Position numbers and translations under genes: made by a program
NCBI GenBank assembly: GCA_039934635.1
Contig: JBDTLT010000001.1
Location: 62,001 to 126,000, forward strand
DNA length: 64,000 bases
Source: DATLFA01 sp039934635
GTDB taxonomy: Bacteria; Actinomycetota; Acidimicrobiia; Acidimicrobiales; WLNW01
Reading direction: 5' to 3'
In this document: piece after piece, positions 1 through 9,446 of the stretch
Numbering within the stretch: position 1 is the first letter of the stretch
How the letters are laid out: every line of letters begins with the position of its first letter
The notes under the pieces: generated by a model
Seen by the model: the letters and a program-made list of their open reading frames with translations, nothing else
What the model was told of the DNA's origin: nothing
Databases searched by the model: none

Positions 1-575
1 TACGCGGGCACGTCGCACACAAACAGGCACTGCTCGACTGCGTCGCGGCCGGCGTCGACATCATCGACCACGCCGACGGCATGGACGAGGAATGCATCGA
101 CAAGCTGGCCGCCGCAGGCACGTTCGTGTTGCCGAGCTTGTACCTGCCGCTCAAGATGCTGGAGTTCATGGGTGATGCCCCGCCCCCCGGCGAGATGCCG
201 GCGATGGGGTTCAACACCGAGACCGGGCAAGACTTCGCCGACATGTGCCGCATGCTGGCAAAGGCGGTCGAGGCGGGCGTCAAGTTGTGTGTCGGCGACG
301 ATTTCGGCGCGGCGCCGACGCCGCACGGTGCCTACATCGAAGAGCTCGCGGTCTACGTCGATCACGCCGGCATCCCGCCGCTAGAGGTCTTGCGCTGGGC
401 GACCAAGAACGGCGGCGAGCTCTTCGGTCAGCCCGACAAGGTGGGCACGATCGACGAGGGCAAGTACGCCGACCTCGTGGTCGTCGATGGTGATCCATCC
501 GATGACATCGGTGTGCTGCGCACGGGCGTCGTCGCGGTCATGAAGGACGGCAAGTTCTTCGTCGACGCGCTCTGA
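1..575 (+). CDS. Amidohydrolase family protein, C-terminal part (5' end outside window)
   Basis: The reading frame is already open at base 3 and runs to a TGA at 573-575, so the N-terminus lies before the window. The visible part has the metal-dependent amidohydrolase pattern of the imidazolonepropionase/prolidase-like group: an HVAHKQAL stretch, then AGVDIIDHADGMDEE, then a VLPSLY strand. Near the end, the ADLVVVDGDPSDDI segment is the small composite beta-sandwich that closes these enzymes. A conserved GDDF motif lies at the position where the family places its catalytic Asp. The family hydrolyses C-N or related bonds in cyclic or amide substrates; the substrate is unknown. It converges with the glutamate dehydrogenase gene, with a short intergenic repeat between the two stops. 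Confidence 0.8.
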   Translation, partial: RGHVAHKQALLDCVAAGVDIIDHADGMDEECIDKLAAAGTFVLPSLYLPLKMLEFMGDAPPPGEMPAMGFNTETGQDFADMCRMLAKAVEAGVKLCVGDDFGAAPTPHGAYIEELAVYVDHAGIPPLEVLRWATKNGGELFGQPDKVGTIDEGKYADLVVVDGDPSDDIGVLRTGVVAVMKDGKFFVDAL

Positions 576-584
576 TGACCGGGC

Positions 585-609
585 CTCCGCTCTGAAGGCG
601 GCTCGGGCC
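585..609. repeat. Intergenic repeat element, copy 1
   Basis: CTCCGCTCTG, six bases, then GCTCGGGCC, lying between the convergent stops at 575 and 614. The same two half-motifs recur at 11791-11815 with the same 6-nt spacing, and twice at 25782-25847 with a 9-nt spacing. In this copy CCGC (587-590) can pair with GCGG (598-601). Confidence 0.5.
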
Positions 610-613
610 TTTG

Positions 614-3600
614 CTACGCGAGCGCGGTGGGTATCCGCCGCAGTTCACGCACCATCACACTGAGTTGATCGAGCGAGGCATTGGTGGCCGGTAAACGTCC
701 GATCACCTCGTGCCAGCGCTGCACGGCCGGCTTGGCCTGCTCGAGGAGAATGGCGGCGCCACCGCGCGCCAGCGCGAGTTGTGTGAGTTGGCGCTGCGAT
801 GCGAACAGATCATCGCGCACGGCGAGTCGCGCCAACGACTGCCATTCGTCGCCGCGGGGAAGCGCATCGACGAGCGCGGCGATGCGGCCGATCGAGAGCG
901 CCTCGTCGATGGCGAAGTAGGTGTGGGCGACGTCGAGCGGGTCGTGTTCGCTCTCGAGCGCCGTGTCGACGATCTCGAGCGCGGGTGCGAACGTGCGGTT
1001 GCGCGCACCCATCGCGGCAAGTCGCTCGGGGATGCCCGCGTCGACATACCCGCGTGTCGACTCGACGATGGCGGCCCCCACCGCCGGGGAGACGAGGTCC
1101 TTCCAGTGATCGGCCAAGGCCGTGAGGCCGGGTTGTAGACGGAGGATCGTCGCGTCGACATCGATGTTGGACCGCTCATGGCGCACCAGCCAGCGGGTGG
1201 CCCGCTCGACCAGCCGGCGGCCCTCGAGACGCAGCGTCGTGCGAATCGATGGCCCGACTCGGGGGGCGAGGTCGTCGATGGCGGTCCACGTGTCGGCCAT
1301 CGAGAACAGCTGCCACGCGACCTCGTGGGCGCGTGCGATCTGCGCCGCCGTGGCCCCAGTTTCGGTCAACAGCCGATAGACGAGCGAGGTGCCGCCTCGA
1401 TCGACGATGTGGTTTGCCGCGATGGCGGCGATCAGTTCATTGCGCAGCGTGTGGTGGGCGATGTCGACGGCGTAGCGTTCTCGCAGCGGTGCGGGAAAGT
1501 ACTCCGCGAGTTCTCGCAAGAACGCGGCGTCGGAGAGCAGCTCGTCGTCGGCAAGATCGGTTGCGATCACGGTCTTGGTGTAGGCCATCATCACGCTTAC
1601 TTCGGGTGCGGTGAGACCCTCGCCCGCTTGCCAGCGCCGTTCGCACTCCTCGAAGGAGGGCAACTTCTCGACCTCGCGGTCGAGGTGTGCGACTTGCTCG
1701 AGCCAGTGCAGTTGTTCCTTGTGCACGTGCAGCAGGGAGTGCGCCTCTGACATCGCGTTGGTGATGGCCCGCGCGACGCTGTAGTTGATGGCCAGCACGT
1801 GCTCGGCAACCTCGTCTCGCATGCTGGCCAACAGTTCGTCGCGCTCGTCCTTGGTGAGTCGGCCGTCGACGCGTACCGCGTCGAGCAGGATCTTGATGTT
1901 GACCTCATGGTCGGAGGTGTTGACGCCCGCCGAGTTGTCGACGCCGTCGGAGAACACTCGGCCGCCGTGGCGCCAGAACTCGATGCGGGCCCGTTGGGTG
2001 AGGCCGAGGTTGCCGCCCTCGCCGATGACGCGCACGCGAAGATCGGTCGCGTCGAGGCGAATTGCGTCGTTGGTCTTGTCGCCGACATCGCGGTTGTCTT
2101 CATCGTGTGCCTTGACGAATGTGCCGATGCCGCCGTTGAAGAGGAGGTCGACGGGCGCGCCGAGAATGGCGCGGATGAACGCGGCCGGGGTCAGCTCGAG
2201 CGCGGAGTCCTCGATCGCGAGCGCGCGCCGCGCTTCGTCGCTCACGGGGATCGACTTGGCCGAGCGGGGGTACACGCCACCACCGGCAGAGATGAGCGTC
2301 GGGTCGTAGTCGGCCCACGACGACGCGGGCAGGTCGAAGAGCCGTCGCCGTTCGTCGTAGCTCGGCTCGAGCGAAGGGGTCGGGTCGATGAAGATGTGCC
2401 GGTGGTCGAATGCCGCGATCAACGCGACTCGTCGGGACTCGAGCATTCCGTTGCCGAAGACGTCGCCCGACATGTCGCCGATGCCGATGGTGGTGGCGGT
2501 CGCGTCGGGGGCGATGCCGATCTCGTCGAAGTGGCGCAGCACCGATTGCCACGCACCTTTGGCCGTGATGCCCATCTCTTTGTGGTCGTAGCCGTCCGAG
2601 CCGCCCGACGCGAACGCGTCCCCGAGCCAGTAGCCGCGAGCCAGCGCGAGCTCGTTGGCGATGTCGCTGAACGAAGCGGTGCCCTTGTCCGCGGCAACGA
2701 CGAGATAGGTGTCGTCACCGTCGTGGCGGCGCACCCGCGGTGGGCCGACGGCACCCTTGGGCTCGATGTTGTCCGTCAGGTCGAGCAGCCCCGAGATGAA
2801 CAGCCGGTAGCACGCCACGACCTCTGCGTTGATCGCCGCACGGTCGCCGGCGCGGGGCAACCGCTTGCACACGAAGCCACCCTTGGCGCCCGTCGGCACG
2901 ATCACCGCGTTCTTGGTGACTTGCGCCTTCATCAGTTGCAGCACTTCGGTGCGATAGTCGTCGAAACGGTCGGACCAACGGATGCCGCCACGCGCGACGC
3001 GGCCGGCGCGCAGATGCACGCCTTCGGTGCGCGGTGAGTAGACGAAGATCTCGTGGAGAGGTCGAGGCAGCGGCATACCCGGGACGAGCGCTGGATCGAA
3101 CTTGAGCGAGAGGTGTGGCAGCGGTCGACCCTCGTCGTCGACGCAGTAGAAGTTGGTGCGCACGGTCGCGCCGATGCAGGCGCCGGCGGTGCGCAGGATC
3201 ACGTCGTGGTCGAGCGAGGCGACGGCGTGTAACGCTGCGTCGAGTTCGCGGCGCGCCGCCTCATAGTCGGCGTCGGCTTCGCTGCTCGACAGATCGGGAT
3301 CGAAGCGAGCGTGGAACATGCGCAACAGCACGCGGGTGATCTCGGCATGTTCGACGAACGTGGCGGCCACGTACTGCGCCTCGTAGCGGCCGCCGACCTG
3401 GCGCAGATAGCGGTAGTAGGCCCGCATCGCCGTGGCCTCGCGCCAGTTCAACCCGGCTGCGAGGACGAGGCCATTGAACGCGTCGTCGTCGGCATCACCT
3501 TGTTGGACTTGGCGGAAGGTGTCGCTGACGCGCAGGTTGACTTCGGGCTCGACGAGCGCGGCGGCATGTTCGGTGCGCACGCCGATCACCGAGATGTTCA

Positions 3601-5206
3601 CGGGATCGAGGCCGTTGGGACGCACGACGTAGGGACGCTCGTCGATGACCTCGAGCCCGAGGTTGTGCAAGATGGGGAGCATGTCGGACAGCGTCATCGG
3701 GGAACCGCGATAGACGAGCCGCAGCTCTGCCTCATGCTCGTCGGCCGTGGGGCGAAACGTCAGGTCGGCGTGCGAGAGCTGATCGATGTGGGCGATGTCT
3801 TCGAGCGCGGCGGCGACCGGGGTCACCGCGGTGTAGTCGGCGGGGAAGGCGCCGTCATAGCGAGCGAGCGTCTCGCGAGTCGCGAGATCGTTGCCCAGCC
3901 GTTCGAGCTCGAGTCGCAGCGCATCTTCCCACAGCAATGATGCGTTCGAGACCGTCTCTTCGAGATCGTCGATCTGCGCCGGGGTGAGTGTCGGCGCGGA
4001 CGACGCGATGCTCACGTGCAGCCAGGCATGGGGCGCCTCGGTGACGTTGACTCCGAACTCGGCCACGGTGCCGTGGACCGCGGCGGACAACAGGTCGACG
4101 ATGCGTCGCCGGGTGGCGGTGTTGTAGCGATCACGTGGGAACAACACCAAGAAGGCATGCACTTGGCCGTAGTGGTCGCGGCGATCGAAGACGCGTACGT
4201 CGCGCGGTCGATGGGCGAGCTCGACGATGCCCGCGACCACGCGGAACAACTCGTCGTCGCTGGCCCCGAAGAGCTCGTCGACCGGCAGGCGTTCGAGCGC
4301 GGCCAACGCGGCTCGCCGTTTGTCGGAACCCTCGGGCCATGGCAGGCGGGCGCGCACACGCCGTACCTTTTCGTGCACGAAGGGAAGGTCGAGTACTCCG
4401 GACGCGCTCATCTCGCTCGGGAAGAGTCCGACGAAGCGAATATCGCCGGCCGTCCCGTTGATCGCGACGACATCGAGGCGAGCGTCGCGATACAGCGGTG
4501 AGCGGATGAGGGTGGTGCCGGTGCGGATCTCTGCCGTAGATCCGTTGTCGTGGGCCGGCGGTCGGGCCGCGTCGGCGAACGCCGGCGCCCGTAACAGTCC
4601 GAACCGCTCTGGCCCGTCACCGTGCGCGGCCAACGCGCCGAGCAGCACGAAGTCGTCGGTGAGCCACTGCCGCACCTCGGGTGAGTCGACCTCCGCGACG
4701 AGACGGTGCATCGCGGCGCGGTCGTCATGCACGTACGCGAGCAGAGTCAAGGTCTCCCTCACCCGGGTCGCTGTCTGATCTCGCATCGCCTCGTCTTCGA
4801 TGCGGTCGACTTCGACGTAGACCAACGCGGTGAGGGGTGCGTCCATCGAGGGGTCGGGTCGTTCGACGCGCATCACGTGGCCGTCGGAATCTCTCTCGAC
4901 GACGATCAGCGTCTGGAACAGACGATGAACGGTCTGTTCGTTGAGTACGAGCGAAATCGACTCGGCAAGGTGCGCCATCGCGTTTGTGATCACGATGATC
5001 GACGTGTGCGGGCCGTTGTCATTGCTGACCACGACGGCCCGGCCGGCCTCGAGCGCAGTCCACAGTGTCCGTAGCCAGTCGAGCGTGTCGGCGTCGGCCG
5101 TGTTTTCGAGATCGTCGGAGGAGAGGTCGGCGAGCAACGCTCTGCCGAACTGCGCGAATGCCGTGGATCGATCGCGGTCGAGTTCCTTCACCAGGTCTTC
5201 GAACAT
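614..5206 (-). CDS. gdh: NAD-specific glutamate dehydrogenase, large (Bac_GDH) type
   Basis: Interconverts glutamate and 2-oxoglutarate plus ammonium with NAD, in the cytoplasm. The protein is about 1530 residues, close to the roughly 1600 of the large bacterial GDH family (actinobacterial Gdh, Pseudomonas GdhB). The central catalytic region is clear: GGIRWSDRFDDYRTEVLQL, KNAVIVPTGAKGGFVCKR with the substrate-binding lysine region, and VIGEGGNLGLTQRARIEF in the Rossmann part. The long N-terminal regulatory region and helical C-terminus are present without interruption. The ATG at 5204-5206 is preferred over an in-frame ATG 24 nt upstream because GGAGG lies 4 nt before it. It is divergent from the amidohydrolase at 5247 with only 40 nt between them, and no partner gene is linked. 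Confidence 0.93.
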   Translation of the reverse strand: MFEDLVKELDRDRSTAFAQFGRALLADLSSDDLENTADADTLDWLRTLWTALEAGRAVVVSNDNGPHTSIIVITNAMAHLAESISLVLNEQTVHRLFQTLIVVERDSDGHVMRVERPDPSMDAPLTALVYVEVDRIEDEAMRDQTATRVRETLTLLAYVHDDRAAMHRLVAEVDSPEVRQWLTDDFVLLGALAAHGDGPERFGLLRAPAFADAARPPAHDNGSTAEIRTGTTLIRSPLYRDARLDVVAINGTAGDIRFVGLFPSEMSASGVLDLPFVHEKVRRVRARLPWPEGSDKRRAALAALERLPVDELFGASDDELFRVVAGIVELAHRPRDVRVFDRRDHYGQVHAFLVLFPRDRYNTATRRRIVDLLSAAVHGTVAEFGVNVTEAPHAWLHVSIASSAPTLTPAQIDDLEETVSNASLLWEDALRLELERLGNDLATRETLARYDGAFPADYTAVTPVAAALEDIAHIDQLSHADLTFRPTADEHEAELRLVYRGSPMTLSDMLPILHNLGLEVIDERPYVVRPNGLDPVNISVIGVRTEHAAALVEPEVNLRVSDTFRQVQQGDADDDAFNGLVLAAGLNWREATAMRAYYRYLRQVGGRYEAQYVAATFVEHAEITRVLLRMFHARFDPDLSSSEADADYEAARRELDAALHAVASLDHDVILRTAGACIGATVRTNFYCVDDEGRPLPHLSLKFDPALVPGMPLPRPLHEIFVYSPRTEGVHLRAGRVARGGIRWSDRFDDYRTEVLQLMKAQVTKNAVIVPTGAKGGFVCKRLPRAGDRAAINAEVVACYRLFISGLLDLTDNIEPKGAVGPPRVRRHDGDDTYLVVAADKGTASFSDIANELALARGYWLGDAFASGGSDGYDHKEMGITAKGAWQSVLRHFDEIGIAPDATATTIGIGDMSGDVFGNGMLESRRVALIAAFDHRHIFIDPTPSLEPSYDERRRLFDLPASSWADYDPTLISAGGGVYPRSAKSIPVSDEARRALAIEDSALELTPAAFIRAILGAPVDLLFNGGIGTFVKAHDEDNRDVGDKTNDAIRLDATDLRVRVIGEGGNLGLTQRARIEFWRHGGRVFSDGVDNSAGVNTSDHEVNIKILLDAVRVDGRLTKDERDELLASMRDEVAEHVLAINYSVARAITNAMSEAHSLLHVHKEQLHWLEQVAHLDREVEKLPSFEECERRWQAGEGLTAPEVSVMMAYTKTVIATDLADDELLSDAAFLRELAEYFPAPLRERYAVDIAHHTLRNELIAAIAANHIVDRGGTSLVYRLLTETGATAAQIARAHEVAWQLFSMADTWTAIDDLAPRVGPSIRTTLRLEGRRLVERATRWLVRHERSNIDVDATILRLQPGLTALADHWKDLVSPAVGAAIVESTRGYVDAGIPERLAAMGARNRTFAPALEIVDTALESEHDPLDVAHTYFAIDEALSIGRIAALVDALPRGDEWQSLARLAVRDDLFASQRQLTQLALARGGAAILLEQAKPAVQRWHEVIGRLPATNASLDQLSVMVRELRRIPTALA

Positions 5207-5232
5207 CTGGCCTCCAAGCCTGGGACGCACAT

Positions 5233-5238
5233 TAGGCT
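5233..5238 (+). promoter_or_regulatory. Putative -10 box (TAGGCT) of a leaderless transcript
   Basis: TANNNT box 8 nt before the ATG at 5247. A weak AGG lies between, so a very short leader is also possible. No clear -35 seen. Confidence 0.4.
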
Positions 5239-5246
5239 CGCAGGAT

Positions 5247-6449
5247 ATGGACTCGCACTACACCATCATCTCGGCCGACTGCCACGCGGGTGGCAGCCAT
5301 CAGCAGTATCGCGAATACCTCGACCCGCAGTACCGAGACGACTTCGACGCGTGGCGCGGCCGCTACAAGAACCCGTTCCGTGATCTGCAGGACGGCGGAC
5401 GCATCCGCAACTGGGACGACGACCGCCGCAACAGCGATCTCGAACGCGATGGCCAAGTGGCCGAGGTCGTGTTCCCCAATACGGTGCCGCCTTTCTTCCC
5501 GAGTTTCGTGCTTTTCGCGGGGCCGCCGAAGCCCGACGAGTACGAGCATCGCTCCGCCGGCATTCGTGCGCACAACCGCTGGCTCGTCGACTTCTGCAAT
5601 CGTTTCCCCGAACGACGCGCGGGCATCGGCCAGATCTTCGTCAACGACGTCGACGATGCCATCGAGCAGGTGAAGTGGATCAAGGACAACGGTCTGCGCG
5701 GTGGCATCTTGCTACCCAACGTGGCGCCCGACGTCAAGTGGGTCAAGCCCCTCTACGACCCCGAGTACGACCGTCTCTGGGCCGTCTGCCAAGACCTCGA
5801 AGTGCCCATCAACGTGCACGGTGGCACCGGCGCACCCGACTACGGCAAGTACGCAGTTGCCAATCTGTTGTTCATCAACGAGGTCAGCTTCTACTCCCAG
5901 CGTCCGTTGGTGCAGTTCATCTTGTCCGGCATCTTCGAGCGGTTCCCCAAACTGAAGTTCGTCATCACCGAGACCGGCGGGGCGTGGGTCCCGGGTTTGT
6001 TGAAGAACCTCGATCGAACGATCGACCGCATTCGCAAGACGGGTCGCACGGGGGAGTTGGCGTATACCGACGAGCACAAGCTCACCAAGCTCGCATCCGA
6101 ATACTTCGCGCAGAACTGTTACGTCGGCGTGAGCCAACCCGGGCCCCTCGATGCGGCGGCTCGCTACGCCATCGGCATCGACAAGTTCATGTGGGGCAGC
6201 GACTACCCGCACGACGAGGGCACGATGCCCTACACGCGCGAACACCTCCGGCAGATTTTCAGCGGTACGCCCGAGGCCGAGATGCGCAAGATCCTCGGCG
6301 GCAATGCAGCCGCGGTCTACGGATTCGACCTCGACAAGTTGGCGCCGCTGGCAGACAAAGTCGGGCCGACGGTCGGCGAGATCGCGTCCCCGCTCGACAC
6401 GCTGCCCGACCCACCGAACGAGGCACTCCTCAAAGGCGTCGAAGTCTGA
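5247..6449 (+). CDS. Amidohydrolase-2 family protein (ACMSD-like)
   Basis: A 400-residue TIM-barrel metal-dependent hydrolase or decarboxylase of the COG2159 group. Visible motifs are ISADCHAGG at the N-terminus (first metal-ligand strand), INVHGGTGAPDYG in the middle, a FVITETGG strand, and MWGSDYPHDEGTMPYTRE near the end, where the Asp of the GSDYPH motif is the usual catalytic or metal residue. Homologues act on aromatic-derived acids, but the substrate here is unknown. The ATG at 5247 is chosen because the open frame further upstream is antisense to gdh and the conserved protein starts here. The P450 gene follows after 5 nt, suggesting a two-gene unit. Three other members of this family occur in the window. 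Confidence 0.85.
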   Translation: MDSHYTIISADCHAGGSHQQYREYLDPQYRDDFDAWRGRYKNPFRDLQDGGRIRNWDDDRRNSDLERDGQVAEVVFPNTVPPFFPSFVLFAGPPKPDEYEHRSAGIRAHNRWLVDFCNRFPERRAGIGQIFVNDVDDAIEQVKWIKDNGLRGGILLPNVAPDVKWVKPLYDPEYDRLWAVCQDLEVPINVHGGTGAPDYGKYAVANLLFINEVSFYSQRPLVQFILSGIFERFPKLKFVITETGGAWVPGLLKNLDRTIDRIRKTGRTGELAYTDEHKLTKLASEYFAQNCYVGVSQPGPLDAAARYAIGIDKFMWGSDYPHDEGTMPYTREHLRQIFSGTPEAEMRKILGGNAAAVYGFDLDKLAPLADKVGPTVGEIASPLDTLPDPPNEALLKGVEV

Positions 6450-6454
6450 GCATC

Positions 6455-7642
6455 GTGAGCATCACAGAGTTCGATCCATTCGAGGTAGATGCCGATATCC
6501 CTCACGACGCGCATCGCGCGCTGCGGGCATCGTGCCCGGTCGCGCCGATACCGGTGGGGTGGTTCCTCGCCCGTCACGGCGACGTCGTCACCGGAGTGAA
6601 AGACGTCGACACGTTCCGATCCAGCTACCGCGAGCCGGGCGTGACGGTGCCCGAAGAAGAGTTGCTCGTCAGCGAGATGCCCGAACCCCGGCATGGCAAG
6701 GTGCGCCGCATCATCAACGCGGTGGTCGCCCATCACAAGGCGATGCGCCTCGAGCCGTTCGTGCGAGAGTTGTCGTACGAATATCTCGAACCATTGTTGC
6801 AGCGCGGTCACGGCGAGATGGTCGAAGACTTTGCCGCGCCGATCCCGATCAACGTCATCTCGCACATGATCGGTGTGCCCCGCGAAGACTGGCCGTTGTT
6901 CCGTGGATGGTCCGACGACGTCGTGCGCGGCGAGTACGTCAACAAGAACCGCACCGAGCGCGGCGAGGGGTTTGGCGGTGGCCATCCCGAGTTCGCCGCA
7001 TACGTCGACGAGCTGATCCTGCAGCGGCGCATCCGCGACGATCGACCCGATGACCTCGTGACGCGGTTGCTGTTCACCGAGATCGACGGTCATCGACTGA
7101 CCGACATCGAGATCCGTACGCAAGTGATCAGCTTGATCCTCGGTGGCAACGAGACGACACGCCACCTCATCGCCAACATGCTGGCGCGCATCGTGACGCG
7201 GCCCGACCTGTTCGACGCGCTCAAGGCCGATCCGTCACTCGTGGCGAAGGCAGTCGAAGAGTCACTTCGCTTCGATCCGCCGATCCATCAGATGATCCGC
7301 ACCATCGAGTCGCCGACCGACGTCTTCGGTGAGGCGATGTGCCCGGGCGAGAAGATCGTCTTCGGTGTCGCGTCGGCCAACCGCGACGAAGACGTCTTCC
7401 CGAGCTCCGACGAGTTCCGTCTCGATCGCCCCAACGGTCGCGAGCACTTGGCGTTCGGCGACGGCCCCCACATCTGCCCCGGCCAGGCCATCGCCCGCCT
7501 CGAAGCGCGGGTGACCGTCGAGGTGTTCTGCGAGCGGGTTCGTCACGCGTATCCCGACGCGGGATGGGTCTACGAAAAGGTGCCGGTGTTCTGGGCGAAC
7601 GGCCCCAAGACGCTGCCGCTCAACCTGGTCGCCGAAGCCTGA
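6455..7642 (+). CDS. Cytochrome P450
   Basis: A 395-residue soluble bacterial P450. The I-helix oxygen-binding motif reads LGGNETTRHLIAN, the ExxR motif is in EESLRFDPP, and the haem loop is FGDGPHICPGQAIARLEARV with the axial Cys. Its length matches the bacterial class I norm and no reductase domain is fused. The GTG at 6455 is used because the N-terminal sequence typical of the family begins there and the preceding stop is 5 nt away. It probably hydroxylates a hydrophobic substrate using a ferredoxin encoded elsewhere; none is linked. Cotranscription with the upstream amidohydrolase is likely from spacing. The next gene converges on it with a 12-nt gap and no evident terminator hairpin. Confidence 0.93.
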   Translation: MSITEFDPFEVDADIPHDAHRALRASCPVAPIPVGWFLARHGDVVTGVKDVDTFRSSYREPGVTVPEEELLVSEMPEPRHGKVRRIINAVVAHHKAMRLEPFVRELSYEYLEPLLQRGHGEMVEDFAAPIPINVISHMIGVPREDWPLFRGWSDDVVRGEYVNKNRTERGEGFGGGHPEFAAYVDELILQRRIRDDRPDDLVTRLLFTEIDGHRLTDIEIRTQVISLILGGNETTRHLIANMLARIVTRPDLFDALKADPSLVAKAVEESLRFDPPIHQMIRTIESPTDVFGEAMCPGEKIVFGVASANRDEDVFPSSDEFRLDRPNGREHLAFGDGPHICPGQAIARLEARVTVEVFCERVRHAYPDAGWVYEKVPVFWANGPKTLPLNLVAEA

Positions 7643-7654
7643 GCAACCCCCAGG

Positions 7655-8458
7655 TCAATAGTGCACCGCGCCGGCGAGCCCGCCGCCGGCGACGACCGCG
7701 TCGCCGGTGATCGAAACCGAGCGCGGTGACGCCAAGAACGCAACCACCCACGCGACCTCTTGGGCAGTGATGATCTTGCGCACGAGTATGCGCTGGGCCA
7801 TCTGCGCCTCGAGTTCGTCGATGGAAACGCCGAGGCTTTCGGCCCGTGCTTCCATCGCGCCGATCACCGCCTCGGTCTTGGTCGCGCCGGGGTGCACCAC
7901 GGTCACGTTGATGCCCGCCGGACCGAGCTCGTCCGCCAGCACCTTGGTGAGCGCGGCGACCGACACGTTGCGCACGGTCCCGATGATGCTGCCGCCGGTG
8001 CGGGCGGCGAGGCCGGAGATGTTGATGATGCGCCCCCAGCCGTTGGCGATCATCAGCGGCGCGACTTCGCGCGCGCAGCGCAGGTAACCCATGACCTTGA
8101 CGTTGACGTCCTCGTAGAAGTTGTCGTCCGTGATCTCGGCCAGCTTCGGCGGAATACCGGGCCCGCCGCCCGGCTTGGCCGCGTTGTTCACGAGTATGTC
8201 GATGCCGCCGAGGTGCTCGCGCGCCTGCGCGACCATGGCGTGGACGGACGCGTCGTCGCCGGTCTCGACCACGACCGGGAAGATCGTGCGGCCTGTCGCG
8301 GCGCGCAGCTCGGCGGCGGCTTCGGCGAGGCGAGCGCGGTCGCGTGCCGCGATTGCGACGTCGCAGCCTTCGTCGGCGAGTGCTCGGGCGACGGCCTTGC
8401 CGATGCCGCGACTGCCGCCCGTCACCAGCGCGCGTTTGCCGTTCAGCTGCAGGTCCAT
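7655..8458 (-). CDS. SDR-family protein lacking the canonical YxxxK
   Basis: A 267-residue Rossmann protein of the short-chain dehydrogenase family. The cofactor motif is VTGGSRGIGKA and the NNAAKPGG strand is present. After the serine strand INISGLAA, the usual Tyr-x3-Lys is missing: the corresponding segment reads SIIGTVRNVSVAALTKVL, with Thr/Asn/Val where Tyr and Lys are expected. The VHPG motif that follows is normal. NAD(P) binding is therefore likely, while classical dehydrogenase chemistry is doubtful. GGGAG lies 5 nt before the ATG at 8456-8458. It is divergent from the HpcH-like gene, with 65 nt between. Confidence 0.85.
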   Translation of the reverse strand: MDLQLNGKRALVTGGSRGIGKAVARALADEGCDVAIAARDRARLAEAAAELRAATGRTIFPVVVETGDDASVHAMVAQAREHLGGIDILVNNAAKPGGGPGIPPKLAEITDDNFYEDVNVKVMGYLRCAREVAPLMIANGWGRIINISGLAARTGGSIIGTVRNVSVAALTKVLADELGPAGINVTVVHPGATKTEAVIGAMEARAESLGVSIDELEAQMAQRILVRKIITAQEVAWVVAFLASPRSVSITGDAVVAGGGLAGAVHY

Positions 8459-8510
8459 CGGAACTCCCGTTCTGTTTCGGGCACCGTCCGCGCCCGCTGC
8501 TTCGTAGCAC

Positions 8511-8516
8511 TATGTT
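8511..8516 (+). promoter_or_regulatory. Putative -10 box (TATGTT)
   Basis: TANNNT box 7 nt before the ATG at 8524. It overlaps an alternative in-frame ATG at 8512, which argues for the downstream start. Confidence 0.45.
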
Positions 8517-8523
8517 GACGCGC

Positions 8524-9426
8524 ATGGAAAACCCTCCGCGCATCGTTCGTTCATTGGTCTTTTCGCTCGCCCACGACGAGGACAAGATTCTGCAGCTTGC
8601 CGAAAAGGGCATGGACGCGATCTGTCTCGACATGGAAGACCTGACGCCGACCCCCTACAAAGAAGAGGCTCGACGCGTCGTGCCCGCTGTCGCGCCAAAG
8701 CTCGCCCAACGCGGCATCCTCGTGTTCGTTCGCACCAACAGCATCGCGGATGGCGCGGCGGCCGATCTCGACGCCGTGGTGTCGACCGACGTGCACTGCG
8801 TCAGCTTGCCCAAGGCCACCTCGGCTGAAGAGATGATCGAATACGCGGCCTTGGTAACGGCCGCGGAAGGCCTCAAAGACCTTCCACTCGGTTACACCCT
8901 CGTGCGACCGGTCATCGAGACGGCGCTCGGGGTCAAGAACGCCTACGAGATCGCGGCCGCCTCACCGCGCGTGGCCTACATGGGGGGTGTATCCGGCAGC
9001 ATGTGGGGCGATCTCGGTGCGTCCATCGGCTACACCCCGATGCCCGATGGCAAAGAGACCTTTTACGTACGGTCCAAGGTGATCGTCGATGTGCGTGCTG
9101 CGGGTGTGCCGTTCCCGATTGGTGGCGGGGGCACGTATCGCAAGGACGCAGAGGGATACCGTGAATTCGCGATCGAATGCAAGGGTCTCGGCTACAACGG
9201 CATGCACGTCGCGGGGTCGGCCGAGTTGATTGCGGTCGTCAATGCGGTGTTCACACCGACGCGAGAACAGATCGACGAAATCTTGCATCTGATGCCCTTC
9301 GTCGAGGCCGCCGAGCGCGATGGGCACACCACGTTCTACGTCGATGACCGCCTGTTCGATCTTGCGGGCGCCGTGAGAGCACGCGAGCAGCTCGATCTGG
9401 CGCGTCGTCTCGGCATGATCGACTGA
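8524..9426 (+). CDS. HpcH/HpaI aldolase / citrate lyase beta-like protein
   Basis: A 300-residue TIM-barrel protein of the HpcH/HpaI-CitE superfamily. It carries the metal-binding region ICLDMEDLTP near residues 35-45, an FVRTNSI strand with the conserved Arg, and a PVIETALGVKNAYEI segment with the conserved Glu. The superfamily cleaves or forms C-C bonds in acyl-CoA or oxo-acid substrates (citryl-CoA, malyl-CoA, 2-keto-3-deoxy acids); which one applies is not clear. The next gene, a double CoA transferase, starts 20 nt downstream, which fits a pathway where CoA is transferred to an acid that is then cleaved. The ATG at 8524 is chosen because a promoter-like box precedes it directly; 8512 is the alternative. 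Confidence 0.75.
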   Translation: MENPPRIVRSLVFSLAHDEDKILQLAEKGMDAICLDMEDLTPTPYKEEARRVVPAVAPKLAQRGILVFVRTNSIADGAAADLDAVVSTDVHCVSLPKATSAEEMIEYAALVTAAEGLKDLPLGYTLVRPVIETALGVKNAYEIAAASPRVAYMGGVSGSMWGDLGASIGYTPMPDGKETFYVRSKVIVDVRAAGVPFPIGGGGTYRKDAEGYREFAIECKGLGYNGMHVAGSAELIAVVNAVFTPTREQIDEILHLMPFVEAAERDGHTTFYVDDRLFDLAGAVRAREQLDLARRLGMID

Positions 9427-9446
9427 CGCCGCGACGCAACGCTGCC

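Noticed and set aside
1799..3037. A 412-codon plus-strand open frame inside the glutamate dehydrogenase gene
   Set aside because: It is the reverse complement of the strongly conserved gdh catalytic region. The protein is low in complexity, and long antisense frames are routine at this GC content.
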